Below, piece by piece: positions 33,634 to 41,505 of a DNA stretch of 64,000 nucleotides. Each line of letters opens with the position of its first letter. The stretch's first letter is position 1. A model generated the notes under the pieces. That model did no database searches, was not told where the DNA came from, and was given only the letters and a program-made list of their open reading frames with translations. The stretch covers positions 310,001 through 374,000 of the forward strand of contig NZ_JACIEH010000001.1 of the NCBI RefSeq assembly GCF_014196745.1, written 5' to 3'. The DNA is from Sphingomonas kyeonggiensis. GTDB taxonomy: Bacteria; Pseudomonadota; Alphaproteobacteria; Sphingomonadales; Sphingomonadaceae. The position numbers and the translations under genes were made by a program.

Positions 33634-34770
33634 ATGCGACGTGGCAAGCCGGGTACGGGAGTTGAAGCGCTGAAATCGAGCATAAGGGTTCGATTCACAC
33701 ATGAAGGGGTGAGGCGCTCCGTCACGTTGAAGATGGCCCCCACACAAACGAATATCAGGTCTGCCGAGCGGTTGATGGTGCGGGTGCGTCGCGACATAGA
33801 TTTGGGAATCTTCGATTATCGACGTCATTTCCCCAAATCATGTGAGGCAATAACCGGGACGTTCTCCGAATTCGCGAAAACATATCTCGGTGCCTTGGTG
33901 GTCACCAAGTCGACGATGGCCAGCTACCGTCAGGCGATCGAAAATATCTGGCTGCCGACGTTCGGAGAACGGCATCTCGCCGACATCAAGGCCTCCGAGA
34001 TACGCTCGTGGGTTCGGGCACGGAGCGAGAGCGTATCTCCGAGGACGCTCAACAACCATCTCATTCCCCTTCGCGGGCTATTTCGGCTGGCAATCGAGGA
34101 CGGTCTGCTAGACCGCTCGCCTCTGGCTTCCATCCGTAATTTGAAGATCCAACATTCGCTGCCGGACCCTTTCACGAGCGCCGAGATGGAGGCCATCCTC
34201 TCCCATCTTCGTTCGCGGGCGCCGGAGCAGGCGTGGAACTGGTACGAATTCGCGTTCGGAACGGGCCTTCGGCCCAGTGAACAGATCGCGGCACGCTGGA
34301 GCGATATAGATTGGCAAACGCCGGCGATACGCATCCAGCGCGCGAAGGTGAGGGGAGAGATCAAACCCACCAAAACCTACGAGATGCGTGATGTGGATTT
34401 GAACGACAGGATGATCGCGGTTCTGGAACGGCAAAAGTCGCGCAGTTTTGAAAACGGCTTGAATACACCGATCTTTCTGAATCCCGCGACCGGAAAGCCC
34501 TGGGCGGCATCGGATGATCAGCGAAAGTCCTATTTCCAGCCCGCGCTGGCGGCCCTCAGCATCCGCAAGCGGAATGCCTATCATACCCGACATACCTTCG
34601 CGACGATCGCGCTGATGGGTGGGGTCAATCCCGCCTACATTGCGCGCCAACTGGGGCACAGCAATGCGGGGACGTTATTCAAACACTACGCCCGGTGGAT
34701 CGAGGATTCCGAACGCCGGAAGGAGGTTCGGAAAATGAATGCGTTGTTTGCCCCGGGCGCGGCGCAATAA
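33634..34770 (+). CDS. int: Tyrosine recombinase/integrase with DUF3596 arm-binding domain
   Basis: A 378-residue phage-type integrase. The N-terminus SSIRVRFTHEGVRRSVTLKM to FPKS is a DUF3596 arm-DNA-binding domain; a core-binding domain follows (about 75-165). The catalytic domain has Arg213 (TGLRPSEQ), box II YHTRHTFAT with Arg319, His342 (QLGHSN) and the nucleophile Tyr352 (FKHYARWI). The start at 33634 has a good ribosome binding site (AGAGGGA); the longer frame overlaps the divergent nuclease gene. It lies 95 bp from tRNA-Leu, its likely insertion target, and drives excision and integration of the element. Confidence 0.95.
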   Translation: MRRGKPGTGVEALKSSIRVRFTHEGVRRSVTLKMAPTQTNIRSAERLMVRVRRDIDLGIFDYRRHFPKSCEAITGTFSEFAKTYLGALVVTKSTMASYRQAIENIWLPTFGERHLADIKASEIRSWVRARSESVSPRTLNNHLIPLRGLFRLAIEDGLLDRSPLASIRNLKIQHSLPDPFTSAEMEAILSHLRSRAPEQAWNWYEFAFGTGLRPSEQIAARWSDIDWQTPAIRIQRAKVRGEIKPTKTYEMRDVDLNDRMIAVLERQKSRSFENGLNTPIFLNPATGKPWAASDDQRKSYFQPALAALSIRKRNAYHTRHTFATIALMGGVNPAYIARQLGHSNAGTLFKHYARWIEDSERRKEVRKMNALFAPGAAQ

Positions 34771-34864
34771 AATAATTTGCCCAGGAATCTGCTTGCTAAA
34801 ACAATAGCTTAACGGGGGTATTTGCCCACGCCCATAAAATACTCTATCTATTTCAATAACTTAA

Positions 34865-34888
34865 CTGGTGCGGACGGCGGGACTCGAA
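34865..34888 (-). repeat. Attachment-site repeat, tRNA-proximal copy
   Basis: The 24-bp partner of 25141-25164. It covers the encoded CCA and the acceptor and T-arm part of tRNA-Leu(TAA). Insertion at the 3' end keeps the tRNA intact. The distance between the copies, 9,724 bp, is the element length. Confidence 0.92.
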
Positions 34889-34952
34889 CCCGCACGCCCC
34901 GAGGGGCAGAAGATTTTAAGTCTCCGGCGTCTACCGGTTCCGCCACGTCCGC
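34866..34952 (-). tRNA. tRNA-Leu(TAA)
   Basis: An 87-nt leucine tRNA with a long variable arm, CCA encoded. The acceptor GCGGACG pairs with CGTCCGC, the anticodon loop is CTTAAAA with anticodon TAA, and the T loop reads GTTCGAGTC. It is the integration site of the element on its 3' side. Confidence 0.95.
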
Positions 34953-35004
34953 ATGCGAATAGCGCGCACCAAGCGCATGCGTGGTGCGGGGTCAAGCATT
35001 CGTC

Positions 35005-35030
35005 GAAAAGCGGTGCGCCTGAGGCGCGCC
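35005..35030 (-). terminator. Rho-independent terminator after ihfB
   Basis: Read on the minus strand, GGCGCGCC-TCA-GGCGCACC forms an 8-bp stem with one mismatch, followed by GCTTTT. It begins 4 bases after the ihfB stop and would end the aroA-cmk-rpsA-ihfB transcripts. Confidence 0.55.
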
Positions 35031-35033
35031 GGC

Positions 35034-35312
35034 TCAGACGTTGAGCTTGATGCGCATTTCCTTGCCAGGCTTGAAATAGGGGACGCGCTTGGCGTCCACT
35101 TCGACCGTCTCGCCCGTGCGCGGGTTGCGGCCGGTACGCGCATCGCGTGCGCGGGTGGAGAAAGCGCCGAAGCCGCGAAGCTCGACGCGGCCATCTTCCT
35201 GCAGGCGCCCGACGATCTCGTCGAAGAAGACCGACACGATCTTCTCGACCTCACGGACCGAAAGGCCCGGATTGTCCTGCACCAGCAACTGAACCAGTTC
35301 CGAGCGGATCAT
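35034..35312 (-). CDS. ihfB: Integration host factor subunit beta
   Basis: A 92-residue DNA-bending protein of the HU/IHF family, acting with IhfA on nucleoid structure, recombination and transcription. It begins [17 protein letters not shown] and has VELRGFGAF, the arm [26 protein letters not shown] split by the usual Pro at the tip, and ends RIKLNV. The ATG at 35312 gives the standard length; the frame is open to 35336. It follows rpsA, as in most proteobacteria. IHF is often needed by integrases such as the one next door. Confidence 0.95.
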   Translation of the reverse strand: MIRSELVQLLVQDNPGLSVREVEKIVSVFFDEIVGRLQEDGRVELRGFGAFSTRARDARTGRNPRTGETVEVDAKRVPYFKPGKEMRIKLNV

Positions 35313-35450
35313 CCGCAACCCTCCCTTTGCGCGCACGGGTCTGCGGACTTCTCCGCGCGAGCGCCAATCCCAGTTGGGGTTCTCTAGCCCCGTTCAGCAA
35401 CCTGCATCAACCCGCAGATTGCTATTAACCTATGATATTCGGGAATAATC

Positions 35451-35480
35451 GAAAACGGGGAGCGGTTTTGCCGCTCCCCG
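35451..35480 (-). terminator. Rho-independent terminator after rpsA
   Basis: A perfect 10-bp hairpin on the minus strand, CGGGGAGCGG-CAAAA-CCGCTCCCCG, directly followed by TTTTC. It lies 10 bases after the rpsA stop and probably ends most rpsA transcripts before ihfB. Confidence 0.85.
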
Positions 35481-35490
35481 TCCCGATGTC

Positions 35491-37203
35491 TTAGTTCTTC
35501 TCGTTGCGGGCCTTGAGGGCCTCGCCGAGAATGTCGCCCAGCGACGCGCCCGAATCGGACGAGCCGTACTGCGCAACAGCCTGCTTCTCTTCGGCGATCT
35601 GCATCGCCTTGACCGAGAAGGTCGGCTTCTTCGAACGATCGAAGCCGGTGACCATCGCGTCGAGCTTCTGGCCGACGGCGAAACGCTCCGGACGCTGCTC
35701 GTCGCGGTCGCGGCCGAGATCGGTGCGCTTGATGAAGCCGGTCGCGCCGTCTTCGCCAACCTGCACTTCGAGGCCCGCGTCGCGGACTTCGAGGATGACC
35801 ACGGTGACGACCTGGTTCTTGTTCAGGCGATCGGCCGAGGCGGTCGAACCGGCAGCGGCAACGCCACCACGCTCGAGCTGCTTCATGCCGAGCGAGATGC
35901 GCTCCTTGTCCGGCTCGACTGCGAGCACGATGGCCTTAACCACCTCGCCCTTGCGGTGCAGGTTGAGCGCGTCTTCACCCGAGATGCCCCAAGCGATGTC
36001 CGACATGTGGACCATGCCGTCGACGTCGTTGTCCAGGCCGATGAACAGGCCGAACTCGGTGGCGTTCTTGACTTCGCCCTCGACTTCGGTGCCGACCGGA
36101 TGGGCAGCCGCGAAGGCCTCCCACGGATTGCCCTGGGCCTGCTTGAGGCCGAGCGAGATGCGGCGCTTCTCGGCGTCCACCTCGAGCACCACGACTTCGA
36201 CTTCCTGCGAGGTCGAGACGATCTTGCCCGGGTGCACGTTCTTCTTGGTCCAGCTCATCTCCGAGACGTGGACCAGGCCTTCGATGCCCGGCTCCAGCTC
36301 GACGAATGCGCCGTACTCGGTGATGTTGGTCACGCGGCCCGACAGCTTCGCGCCGACCGGGTACTTGGCGCCGGCGCCATCCCACGGATCGCTCTCGAGC
36401 TGCTTCATGCCGAGCGAGATGCGCTGGGTGTCGCGGTTGATGCGGATGATCTGCACCTTCACCGTGTCGCCGATGTTCAGCATCTCGGACGGGTGGTTGA
36501 CGCGCTTGTAGCTCAGGTCGGTGACGTGCAGCAGGCCGTCGATGCCGCCCAGGTCAACGAACGCACCGTAATCGGTGATGTTCTTGACGACGCCGTCGAT
36601 GATCTGGCCCTCGGCAAGGCTCTGGATGAGGCCCGAACGCTGCTCGGCGCGGGTCTCTTCGAGCACGGCGCGGCGCGACACGACGATGTTGCCGCGCTTG
36701 CGGTCCATCTTGAGGATCTGGAAGGGCTGCGGAATGTCCATCAGCGGGGTGACGTCGCGCACCGGGCGGATGTCGACCTGCGAGCCGGGGAGGAAGGCCA
36801 CTGCGCCCGAGAGGTCGACGGTGAAGCCGCCCTTGACGCGGCCGAAGATGACGCCTTCGACGCGAGCCGACTTGGCGAATTCGGTCTCGAGCTTGTCCCA
36901 GGCGGCTTCGCGGCGGGCGCGGTCGCGGCTGAGCATCGCTTCGCCGTTCGCGTTCTCGACGCGATCGACATAGACTTCGACTTCGTCGCCGACCTTGAGG
37001 TCAGCCTTCTGGCCCGGCGCAGCGAATTCGCGCAGCGGCACGCGGCCTTCGGACTTGAGGCCGACGTCGATGACCGCGAGGTCGTTCTCGATGCCGGTGA
37101 CGGTGCCGATCACGACGCGGCCTTCGAAGCCGTCCGCCTGACCGAGGGTCTGTTCGAGGAGGGCCGCGAAATCGTCGCGGCTCGGATTTGCCGTAGTGGC
37201 CAT
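35491..37203 (-). CDS. rpsA: 30S ribosomal protein S1
   Basis: A 570-residue S1 with six S1 (OB-fold) repeats, which unfolds mRNA at the ribosome. Repeats are clear at VEGVIFGRVKGGFTVDLSG, IDGVVKNITDYGAFVDLGG, LSGRVTNITEYGAFVELEPG and VEGEVKNATEFGLFIGLDN. It begins MATTANPSRDDFAALLEQ at 37203; the longer frame to 37371 has no family similarity and is leader sequence. Position between cmk and ihfB is the usual one. The 305-bp gap before it carries a strong hairpin that may regulate it. Confidence 0.97.
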   Translation of the reverse strand: MATTANPSRDDFAALLEQTLGQADGFEGRVVIGTVTGIENDLAVIDVGLKSEGRVPLREFAAPGQKADLKVGDEVEVYVDRVENANGEAMLSRDRARREAAWDKLETEFAKSARVEGVIFGRVKGGFTVDLSGAVAFLPGSQVDIRPVRDVTPLMDIPQPFQILKMDRKRGNIVVSRRAVLEETRAEQRSGLIQSLAEGQIIDGVVKNITDYGAFVDLGGIDGLLHVTDLSYKRVNHPSEMLNIGDTVKVQIIRINRDTQRISLGMKQLESDPWDGAGAKYPVGAKLSGRVTNITEYGAFVELEPGIEGLVHVSEMSWTKKNVHPGKIVSTSQEVEVVVLEVDAEKRRISLGLKQAQGNPWEAFAAAHPVGTEVEGEVKNATEFGLFIGLDNDVDGMVHMSDIAWGISGEDALNLHRKGEVVKAIVLAVEPDKERISLGMKQLERGGVAAAGSTASADRLNKNQVVTVVILEVRDAGLEVQVGEDGATGFIKRTDLGRDRDEQRPERFAVGQKLDAMVTGFDRSKKPTFSVKAMQIAEEKQAVAQYGSSDSGASLGDILGEALKARNEKN

Positions 37204-37352
37204 AAGAGGTTCAGTTCCTAACAATGTTTTTCCGGCCAGTCGGTTGGGTCCGACGGTCTTTGGGCCAGAGTCGCCGCGGCGGCCGATCGCCGGTCGCGGC
37301 ATCCGTCGCGCAGGAGCAAGCGGAGGAAGGACTAGCCGCCGGTGAAAGCGAA

Positions 37353-37384
37353 AAGGGCGCGTGAGAGTCAACTCTCCGCGCCTT
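37353..37384 (-). promoter_or_regulatory. Strong hairpin in the rpsA leader region
   Basis: The 37204-37508 gap, upstream of rpsA, has no gene. It contains a long stem: GGCGCG/CGCGCC joined through GAGAG/CTCTC around a TCAA loop (37353-37384), flanked by a further 10-bp inverted repeat (37321-37330 with 37381-37390) that would compete with it. On the minus strand the stem is followed by TTTTCGCTTT. It may end cmk transcripts or act in autogenous control of rpsA; both are inference. Confidence 0.4.
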
Positions 37385-37508
37385 CCTCCGCGGGCACTGC
37401 CCGTCGGACGGGCGCGCCTTAGCGGAAACGGCCCTTATCCGCAAGCATTGCGGAGAGGCGAGCAGGGTGCGACGTGCAGGGTTTCGGACAAGGTCGCGAG
37501 GCACTGCA

Positions 37509-37781
37509 ATGGAATATGACAACCAGACTTTCGAAGGCGTCGAAGTCACGCTCGACGGCAACAGCTACCGCAACTGCAGCTTCAATAACGTGACGCTGAT
37601 CTATTCGGGTGGCCCGGTCGACATGACCGATTGCCGGATGGACCGCTTCCAGATCCGGTTCGGCGGGGATCTCGCCCAGGGACTGCACACGCTCTACCAG
37701 CTGTTCGGCACCGAGGGCATGCTGCAGATCATCCGCGGCTTCACCGAGCCTACCGCGGGCGAGTTCCAGATCGACCGATAG
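37509..37781 (+). CDS. Conserved-looking small protein, unknown function
   Basis: A 90-residue, cytoplasmic protein: MEYDNQTFEGVEVTLDGNSY, then a beta-rich part with regular SFNNVTLIYSGGPVDMTD turns that hints at a short right-handed beta-helix or pentapeptide-like fold, and a helical end (LAQGLHTLYQLFGTEGMLQI). It is on the opposite strand to the ribosomal block, between cmk and rpsA. I recognise no family by name. Composition and start codon support a real gene. Confidence 0.7.
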   Translation: MEYDNQTFEGVEVTLDGNSYRNCSFNNVTLIYSGGPVDMTDCRMDRFQIRFGGDLAQGLHTLYQLFGTEGMLQIIRGFTEPTAGEFQIDR

Positions 37782-37812
37782 GGCGGATATCCGGCGCGCT
37801 GACCGCCCGCCC

Positions 37813-38451
37813 TCAGGCGGGCGTGCTGGCCGGGTTGGTCTTGCTCTCGACGATGGCGATCGCGCGCTGCACGGCGGCGTCGATCGAGAGGAAGCTGGTG
37901 TCGAGCAGCGCAGCGTCGGGTGCCTGGAGCATCGGCGCCTCGGTCCGCTTCGAATCGCGTTCGTCGCGGGCGCGAATATCGGCGAGCACCTTGTCGAGAC
38001 TGGTGAGTACGCCGTTCTTGCGCAGTTCGAGATGACGGCGCTGGGCGCGGATCATCGGGGTTGCCTTGACGAACAGCTTCACGTCGGCGTCCGGCGCGAT
38101 CACCGTGCCGATGTCGCGCCCGTCGAGTACCGCGCCGCCGGCCTGGCGGGCGAACTTCTTCTGGCGGTTGAGCAGGGCGGCACGGACCAGCGGGTGCGCG
38201 GAGACCACGGATGCGACCTTGCCGACCTCGTCGGTACGCAGCCAGGGGTCGTCGAGCAGATAATCCTCGAAGCTGCAGGCCGACACGGCATCGGCTTCGC
38301 GCGACGGATCGAGATCCTCGCGCAGCACCGCGGCGGCGACGGCGCGATAGAGCAGCCCGGTATCGAGATGCGGCAGCCCGTAATGCTGCGCTAGGGCGCG
38401 CGCGATGGTGCCCTTACCAGAGGCTGCCGGTCCGTCGACTGCGATGATCAT
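37813..38451 (-). CDS. cmk: Cytidylate kinase
   Basis: A 212-residue (d)CMP kinase, phosphorylating CMP/dCMP with ATP. The P-loop GPAASGKGT lies at residues 7-15, followed by HYGLPHLDTGLLYRAVA and the CMP-binding and LID parts (DGRDIGTVIAPDADVKLFV, RAQRRHLEL). It sits in the aroA-cmk-rpsA order known from many bacteria. The start at 38451 is fixed by the P-loop distance. Confidence 0.96.
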   Translation of the reverse strand: MIIAVDGPAASGKGTIARALAQHYGLPHLDTGLLYRAVAAAVLREDLDPSREADAVSACSFEDYLLDDPWLRTDEVGKVASVVSAHPLVRAALLNRQKKFARQAGGAVLDGRDIGTVIAPDADVKLFVKATPMIRAQRRHLELRKNGVLTSLDKVLADIRARDERDSKRTEAPMLQAPDAALLDTSFLSIDAAVQRAIAIVESKTNPASTPA

Positions 38452-38512
38452 ATGCTTGAGCGTTCGCGGCACGCGGGCGCGGCGTCAAGCGATTCGCAAG
38501 ATAATTTCGCCT

Positions 38513-39502
38513 TCAGGCGGCGTCGTGGCGCGCCATCCAGTCGCGCAGCAGGGCGAGATAGGCGTCGGGCTGGTCGGAAAGGATCGAATGGGCCGATCCC
38601 ATCACTTCCCTGAAGGTCGCGCCGGGCACGCGCGCGGCGAACTTCGCGACGGTTTCCGGGCGGGCCTCGTCATATTCGCCGCAGACGAACAGGGCCTTCG
38701 GCCCATCCAGCTTCGCGAGCAGCGGCTCGCCGTCATAGTCCTTGAGTGTGCCGGTCGAGACGAACTCGGCCTTGCCCCACATCCGGTTGTAAAGCGTGTC
38801 GCCGGCATCGCGCGGCGCCCGGGCGCGATATTCGGCCACGCCATCGGCGCGCTGCGAGCGGATCACGTGGCGGCGGTAGAAATCCCAGGTCGCCGCCTCG
38901 CAGGTCGCCTCGGGAGGCGGGGCTGCGGTGTCGCACTTCTCCAGCGTCGTGCGCGCCTCGGCGGGCATCTGCGAGCGCAGCAGATTGGCGTCGGCGAGCC
39001 AGCTCTTCGTGGACACGAGCGGCGACTGGACGATCAGGCTGGCGGTATCGGGCCGGCGCCGCGCGCCATACTCGATCGCCAGCGTGCCGCCCCAGCTGCC
39101 GCCGCCGACATGCCAGCGGGTGATGCCGAGCGCGTTGCGGATGCGGTCGATCTCGTCGACGAAGCGCGAGACGTGCCAGTTCTTCGGATCGAGCGGTGCG
39201 TCCGAACGGCCGCTGTCGAGCTGGTCCCACAGGATCACCGCGCGCTCCTGTGCCAGCGCAGTCAGGGGCAGCAGGCCCGAATGATCGCCGCCCGGGCCGC
39301 CATGCGCATAGATCAGCGGCGGAAGCTTGCCCTTGAGGTCGCCATTCACCCGCACATAGACGCTGCCACCCTCGACCGGGACCATCAGCTCCTTGTCGGG
39401 CGCGAACCGGATGTCGCGGCCGGCAATCCGCGCCCAGGCGGGCAGGGCGATGGCGCCGGCCGCGAGGCCGCCGAGGAAAGCGCGGCGGCCGATCGGGGTC
39501 AT
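38513..39502 (-). CDS. Exported alpha/beta hydrolase, proline iminopeptidase-like (S33)
   Basis: A 329-residue hydrolase with a Tat-type signal (GRRAFLGGLAAGAIAL). HGGPGG (67-72) is the oxyanion loop, GGSWGG gives Ser136, and the C-terminus has CGEYDEARPE and GSAHSI with the acid and His. The closest types are proline iminopeptidases, which release N-terminal proline from peptides. Its ATG overlaps the aroA stop by 4 bases, so it is translated with aroA, although the product is exported. This gene is not part of the usual aroA-cmk pair and was inserted here in this lineage. Confidence 0.85.
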   Translation of the reverse strand: MTPIGRRAFLGGLAAGAIALPAWARIAGRDIRFAPDKELMVPVEGGSVYVRVNGDLKGKLPPLIYAHGGPGGDHSGLLPLTALAQERAVILWDQLDSGRSDAPLDPKNWHVSRFVDEIDRIRNALGITRWHVGGGSWGGTLAIEYGARRRPDTASLIVQSPLVSTKSWLADANLLRSQMPAEARTTLEKCDTAAPPPEATCEAATWDFYRRHVIRSQRADGVAEYRARAPRDAGDTLYNRMWGKAEFVSTGTLKDYDGEPLLAKLDGPKALFVCGEYDEARPETVAKFAARVPGATFREVMGSAHSILSDQPDAYLALLRDWMARHDAA

Positions 39503-40824
39503 GCGGTCAGGCTGTCCAATACGGTGAAGAAGGCGGGGTAGCTGGTCTGCACCGGGGCGACGTCGTCGATCGCGATCGGCGCGGCGGCGGCAAGGCCGGC
39601 AACCGTCATGCTCATCGCGATGCGGTGGTCGAGCTTCGACACGGCAGCGCCGCCACCCGGGATCGGCGCGCCGCCGGTGCCAGTGATCGCCAGGCCATCC
39701 TCGAACTCCTCGAGCACCACGCCATTGGCTTCGAGCGCGGCGCGCATCGTCGCTATCCGGTCCGATTCCTTGACGCGCAGCTCGTGCGCGCCGCGGGCGA
39801 CGGTGCGGCCCTCGGCAACCGAGGCGGCGACGAACAGGATCGGATATTCGTCGATCATGCTGGGCGCGAGCTCGGGCGGGACCTCGATCGCCTTGAGCGG
39901 CGCGTGGCGGACGCGCAGGTCGGCGACCGGCTCGCCGCCGACTTCGCGCGAATCGACCGCCTCGATCGACGCGCCCATCATCCGCAGCGCCTTGATCAGG
40001 CCGGTGCGAGTGGGGTTCATGCAGACATTGGCGATGGTGATGTCCGATCCCGGCACGATCGATGCGGCGACCATCCAGAAGCCCGCCGAGGAGGGGTCGC
40101 CCGGCACGATGATGTGCTGAGGCTTGAGCTCCGCCTCGCCGCGGATCGAGATGATCTTGCCCTCGGGGCCGTCCTCGACGGTCAGCTCGGCGCCGAAGCC
40201 CTTGAGCATGCGCTCGCTATGGTCGCGAGTCGGCACCGGCTCGATCACCCGGGTGATGCCCGGGGTGTTGAGCCCGGCGAGCAGCACCGCCGACTTGACC
40301 TGCGCCGAGGCGACCGGGAGCGTGTAGGTGATCGGCACCGCCGGGCTGATGCCCTTGAGCATCAGGGGGAGCCGGCCGCCCGGGCTGGAGGTGATCTCGG
40401 CGCCCATCTGACTGAGCGGCTCGATCGCCCGGCCCATCGGGCGGCTGGAGAGCGACGCGTCGCCGGTGAAGGTCACGGTGATCGGGTGGCTGGCGACCAG
40501 GCCCATCAGCAGGCGGGTCGAGGTGCCCGAATTGCCCATGTCGAGCGCCTGCTCGGGCTGGAGCAGACCGCCGACGCCGACGCCGCTGACGGTCCACACG
40601 CCATCGTCGCCGCGCGTGATCGTCGCCCCCATCGCGCGCATCGCGGCGGCGGTGGCGAGCACGTCCTCGCCCTCGAGCAGGCCCTCGATCCTGCTTTCCC
40701 CGACTGCAAGTGCCGAAAACATCAGCGAGCGATGGCTGATCGACTTGTCACCGGGAACGGTGACTCGGCCCTTCAGCGGACCACGGGAGGAGACGGCGAG
40801 CGGGCGGGGCGTGGCAGTGGACAT
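39499..40824 (-). CDS. aroA: 3-phosphoshikimate 1-carboxyvinyltransferase (EPSP synthase, class II)
   Basis: A 441-residue EPSP synthase joining shikimate 3-phosphate and PEP in aromatic amino-acid synthesis. It has PGDKSISHRSLMFSALA, the RPMGR motif, the long identical-looking block SAQVKSAVLLAGLNTPGIT, and DEYPILFVAA, all of the class II (Agrobacterium CP4) type. In the glyphosate-site loop it reads LDMGNSGTSTR, with Gly where CP4 has Ala100. Start is ATG at 40824, near the divergent TIGR02300 gene. The frame is open far upstream but without family similarity. Confidence 0.96.
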   Translation of the reverse strand: MSTATPRPLAVSSRGPLKGRVTVPGDKSISHRSLMFSALAVGESRIEGLLEGEDVLATAAAMRAMGATITRGDDGVWTVSGVGVGGLLQPEQALDMGNSGTSTRLLMGLVASHPITVTFTGDASLSSRPMGRAIEPLSQMGAEITSSPGGRLPLMLKGISPAVPITYTLPVASAQVKSAVLLAGLNTPGITRVIEPVPTRDHSERMLKGFGAELTVEDGPEGKIISIRGEAELKPQHIIVPGDPSSAGFWMVAASIVPGSDITIANVCMNPTRTGLIKALRMMGASIEAVDSREVGGEPVADLRVRHAPLKAIEVPPELAPSMIDEYPILFVAASVAEGRTVARGAHELRVKESDRIATMRAALEANGVVLEEFEDGLAITGTGGAPIPGGGAAVSKLDHRIAMSMTVAGLAAAAPIAIDDVAPVQTSYPAFFTVLDSLTA

Positions 40825-40926
40825 AACGCGCGGCTTTGACAGCGCCCTTGCGGCATGGCAAGGCGCGCCCCACTTTCCGGGACAACATCCCGAAATCCGA
40901 GATTTTGAAAGGCGAAGAGGCAACAC

Positions 40927-41247
40927 ATGGTGAAGCCGGAATGGGGCACCAAGCGCGCGTGCCCGAAGTGCGGTACGCGCTTCTATGATCTGACCAAGGA
41001 CGAACCCGTCACCTGCATCAGCTGCGGCTTCGCATGGGATCCGGAACCCATCCTGAAGTCGAAGCAGCCGCTTCCCTTCGAGATGGTCAAGAAGGACGGC
41101 GACAAGCCCGAGACCGAGGACGGTGATCTCGGCGACGAGGATCTGGACATCGGCGAGGACGAAGAGCCCTCGGCCGACGACGACGTCGATCTGGGCGGCG
41201 ACGACGACCTGGGCGTCGAGACCGGCGGCGACGACGAAGAGCAGTAA
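40927..41247 (+). CDS. TIGR02300 (FYDLN-acid) family protein
   Basis: A 106-residue protein of unknown role found in alphaproteobacteria. It starts MVKPEWGTKRACPKCGTRFYDL with a zinc ribbon (CPKC and CISC) and the FYDLT motif, then a long Asp/Glu-rich tail. It is cytoplasmic. It is divergent from aroA, with 102 bp between their starts. A hairpin follows 14 bases after the stop. Confidence 0.92.
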   Translation: MVKPEWGTKRACPKCGTRFYDLTKDEPVTCISCGFAWDPEPILKSKQPLPFEMVKKDGDKPETEDGDLGDEDLDIGEDEEPSADDDVDLGGDDDLGVETGGDDEEQ

Positions 41248-41260
41248 TCTCCGGGAAAAT

Positions 41261-41287
41261 GGCAAGGGTCGAAAAAAGGCCCTTGCC
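41261..41287 (+). terminator. Possible terminator hairpin after the TIGR02300 gene
   Basis: GGCAAGGG pairs perfectly with CCCTTGCC over an 11-nt loop rich in A. No T-run follows on the plus strand, so it may be a weak or bidirectional stop. Confidence 0.4.
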
Positions 41288-41330
41288 AGACCGGAAGGGC
41301 CCATCTAGAGGGCCCGTCTCCCGAGGGAAT

Positions 41331-41406
41331 GGGGCCGTAGCTCAGCTGGGAGAGCGCTGCAATGGCATTGCAGAGGTCAGGGGTTCGATCCCCCTCGGCT
41401 CCACCA
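41331..41406 (+). tRNA. tRNA-Ala(GGC)
   Basis: A 76-nt alanine tRNA with CCA encoded. GGGGCCG pairs with CGGCTCC in the acceptor, the anticodon stem CTGCA/TGCAG encloses the loop ATGGCAT with anticodon GGC, and the T arm reads GGGGTTCGATCCCC. Confidence 0.96.
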
Positions 41407-41419
41407 TTCCTCCCGAAGA

Positions 41420-41451
41420 AGCCCGCAGAAATGCGGGCTTTTTTCGTTTTT
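41420..41451 (+). terminator. Rho-independent terminator after tRNA-Ala
   Basis: AGCCCGCA-GAAA-TGCGGGCT forms a perfect 8-bp stem with a GNRA-type loop, followed by TTTTTCGTTTTT. It lies 13 bases after the tRNA. Confidence 0.92.
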
Positions 41452-41505
41452 GGACTGGGGGATTCGCTCGGCGGCGAACTCGATCGGGCCTGAGCCAGGC
41501 CGGTG

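Larger units (their letters stand above)
25141..34888. mobile_element. 9.7-kb integrative element in the 3' end of tRNA-Leu(TAA)
   Basis: The element is bounded by a 24-bp direct repeat of the tRNA-Leu 3' end (25141-25164 and 34865-34888) and carries a tyrosine recombinase next to the tRNA. Insertion restores a full tRNA gene. Cargo: a ten-gene minus-strand operon (31853 to 25375) and a separate putative nuclease gene. No conjugation, replication or phage structural genes are present, so it is probably moved in trans or only by the integrase. The cargo resembles a defence or nucleic-acid-modification module. It is a compact genomic island, not a prophage. Confidence 0.88.

Noticed and set aside
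25141..34888. Prophage
   Set aside because: Integrase and attachment repeats are present, but there are no structural, lysis or replication genes; it is a small genomic island.
35956..37221. Open frame of 421 codons antisense to rpsA
   Set aside because: rpsA on the minus strand has six S1 repeats; the antisense frame is a GC-driven shadow.
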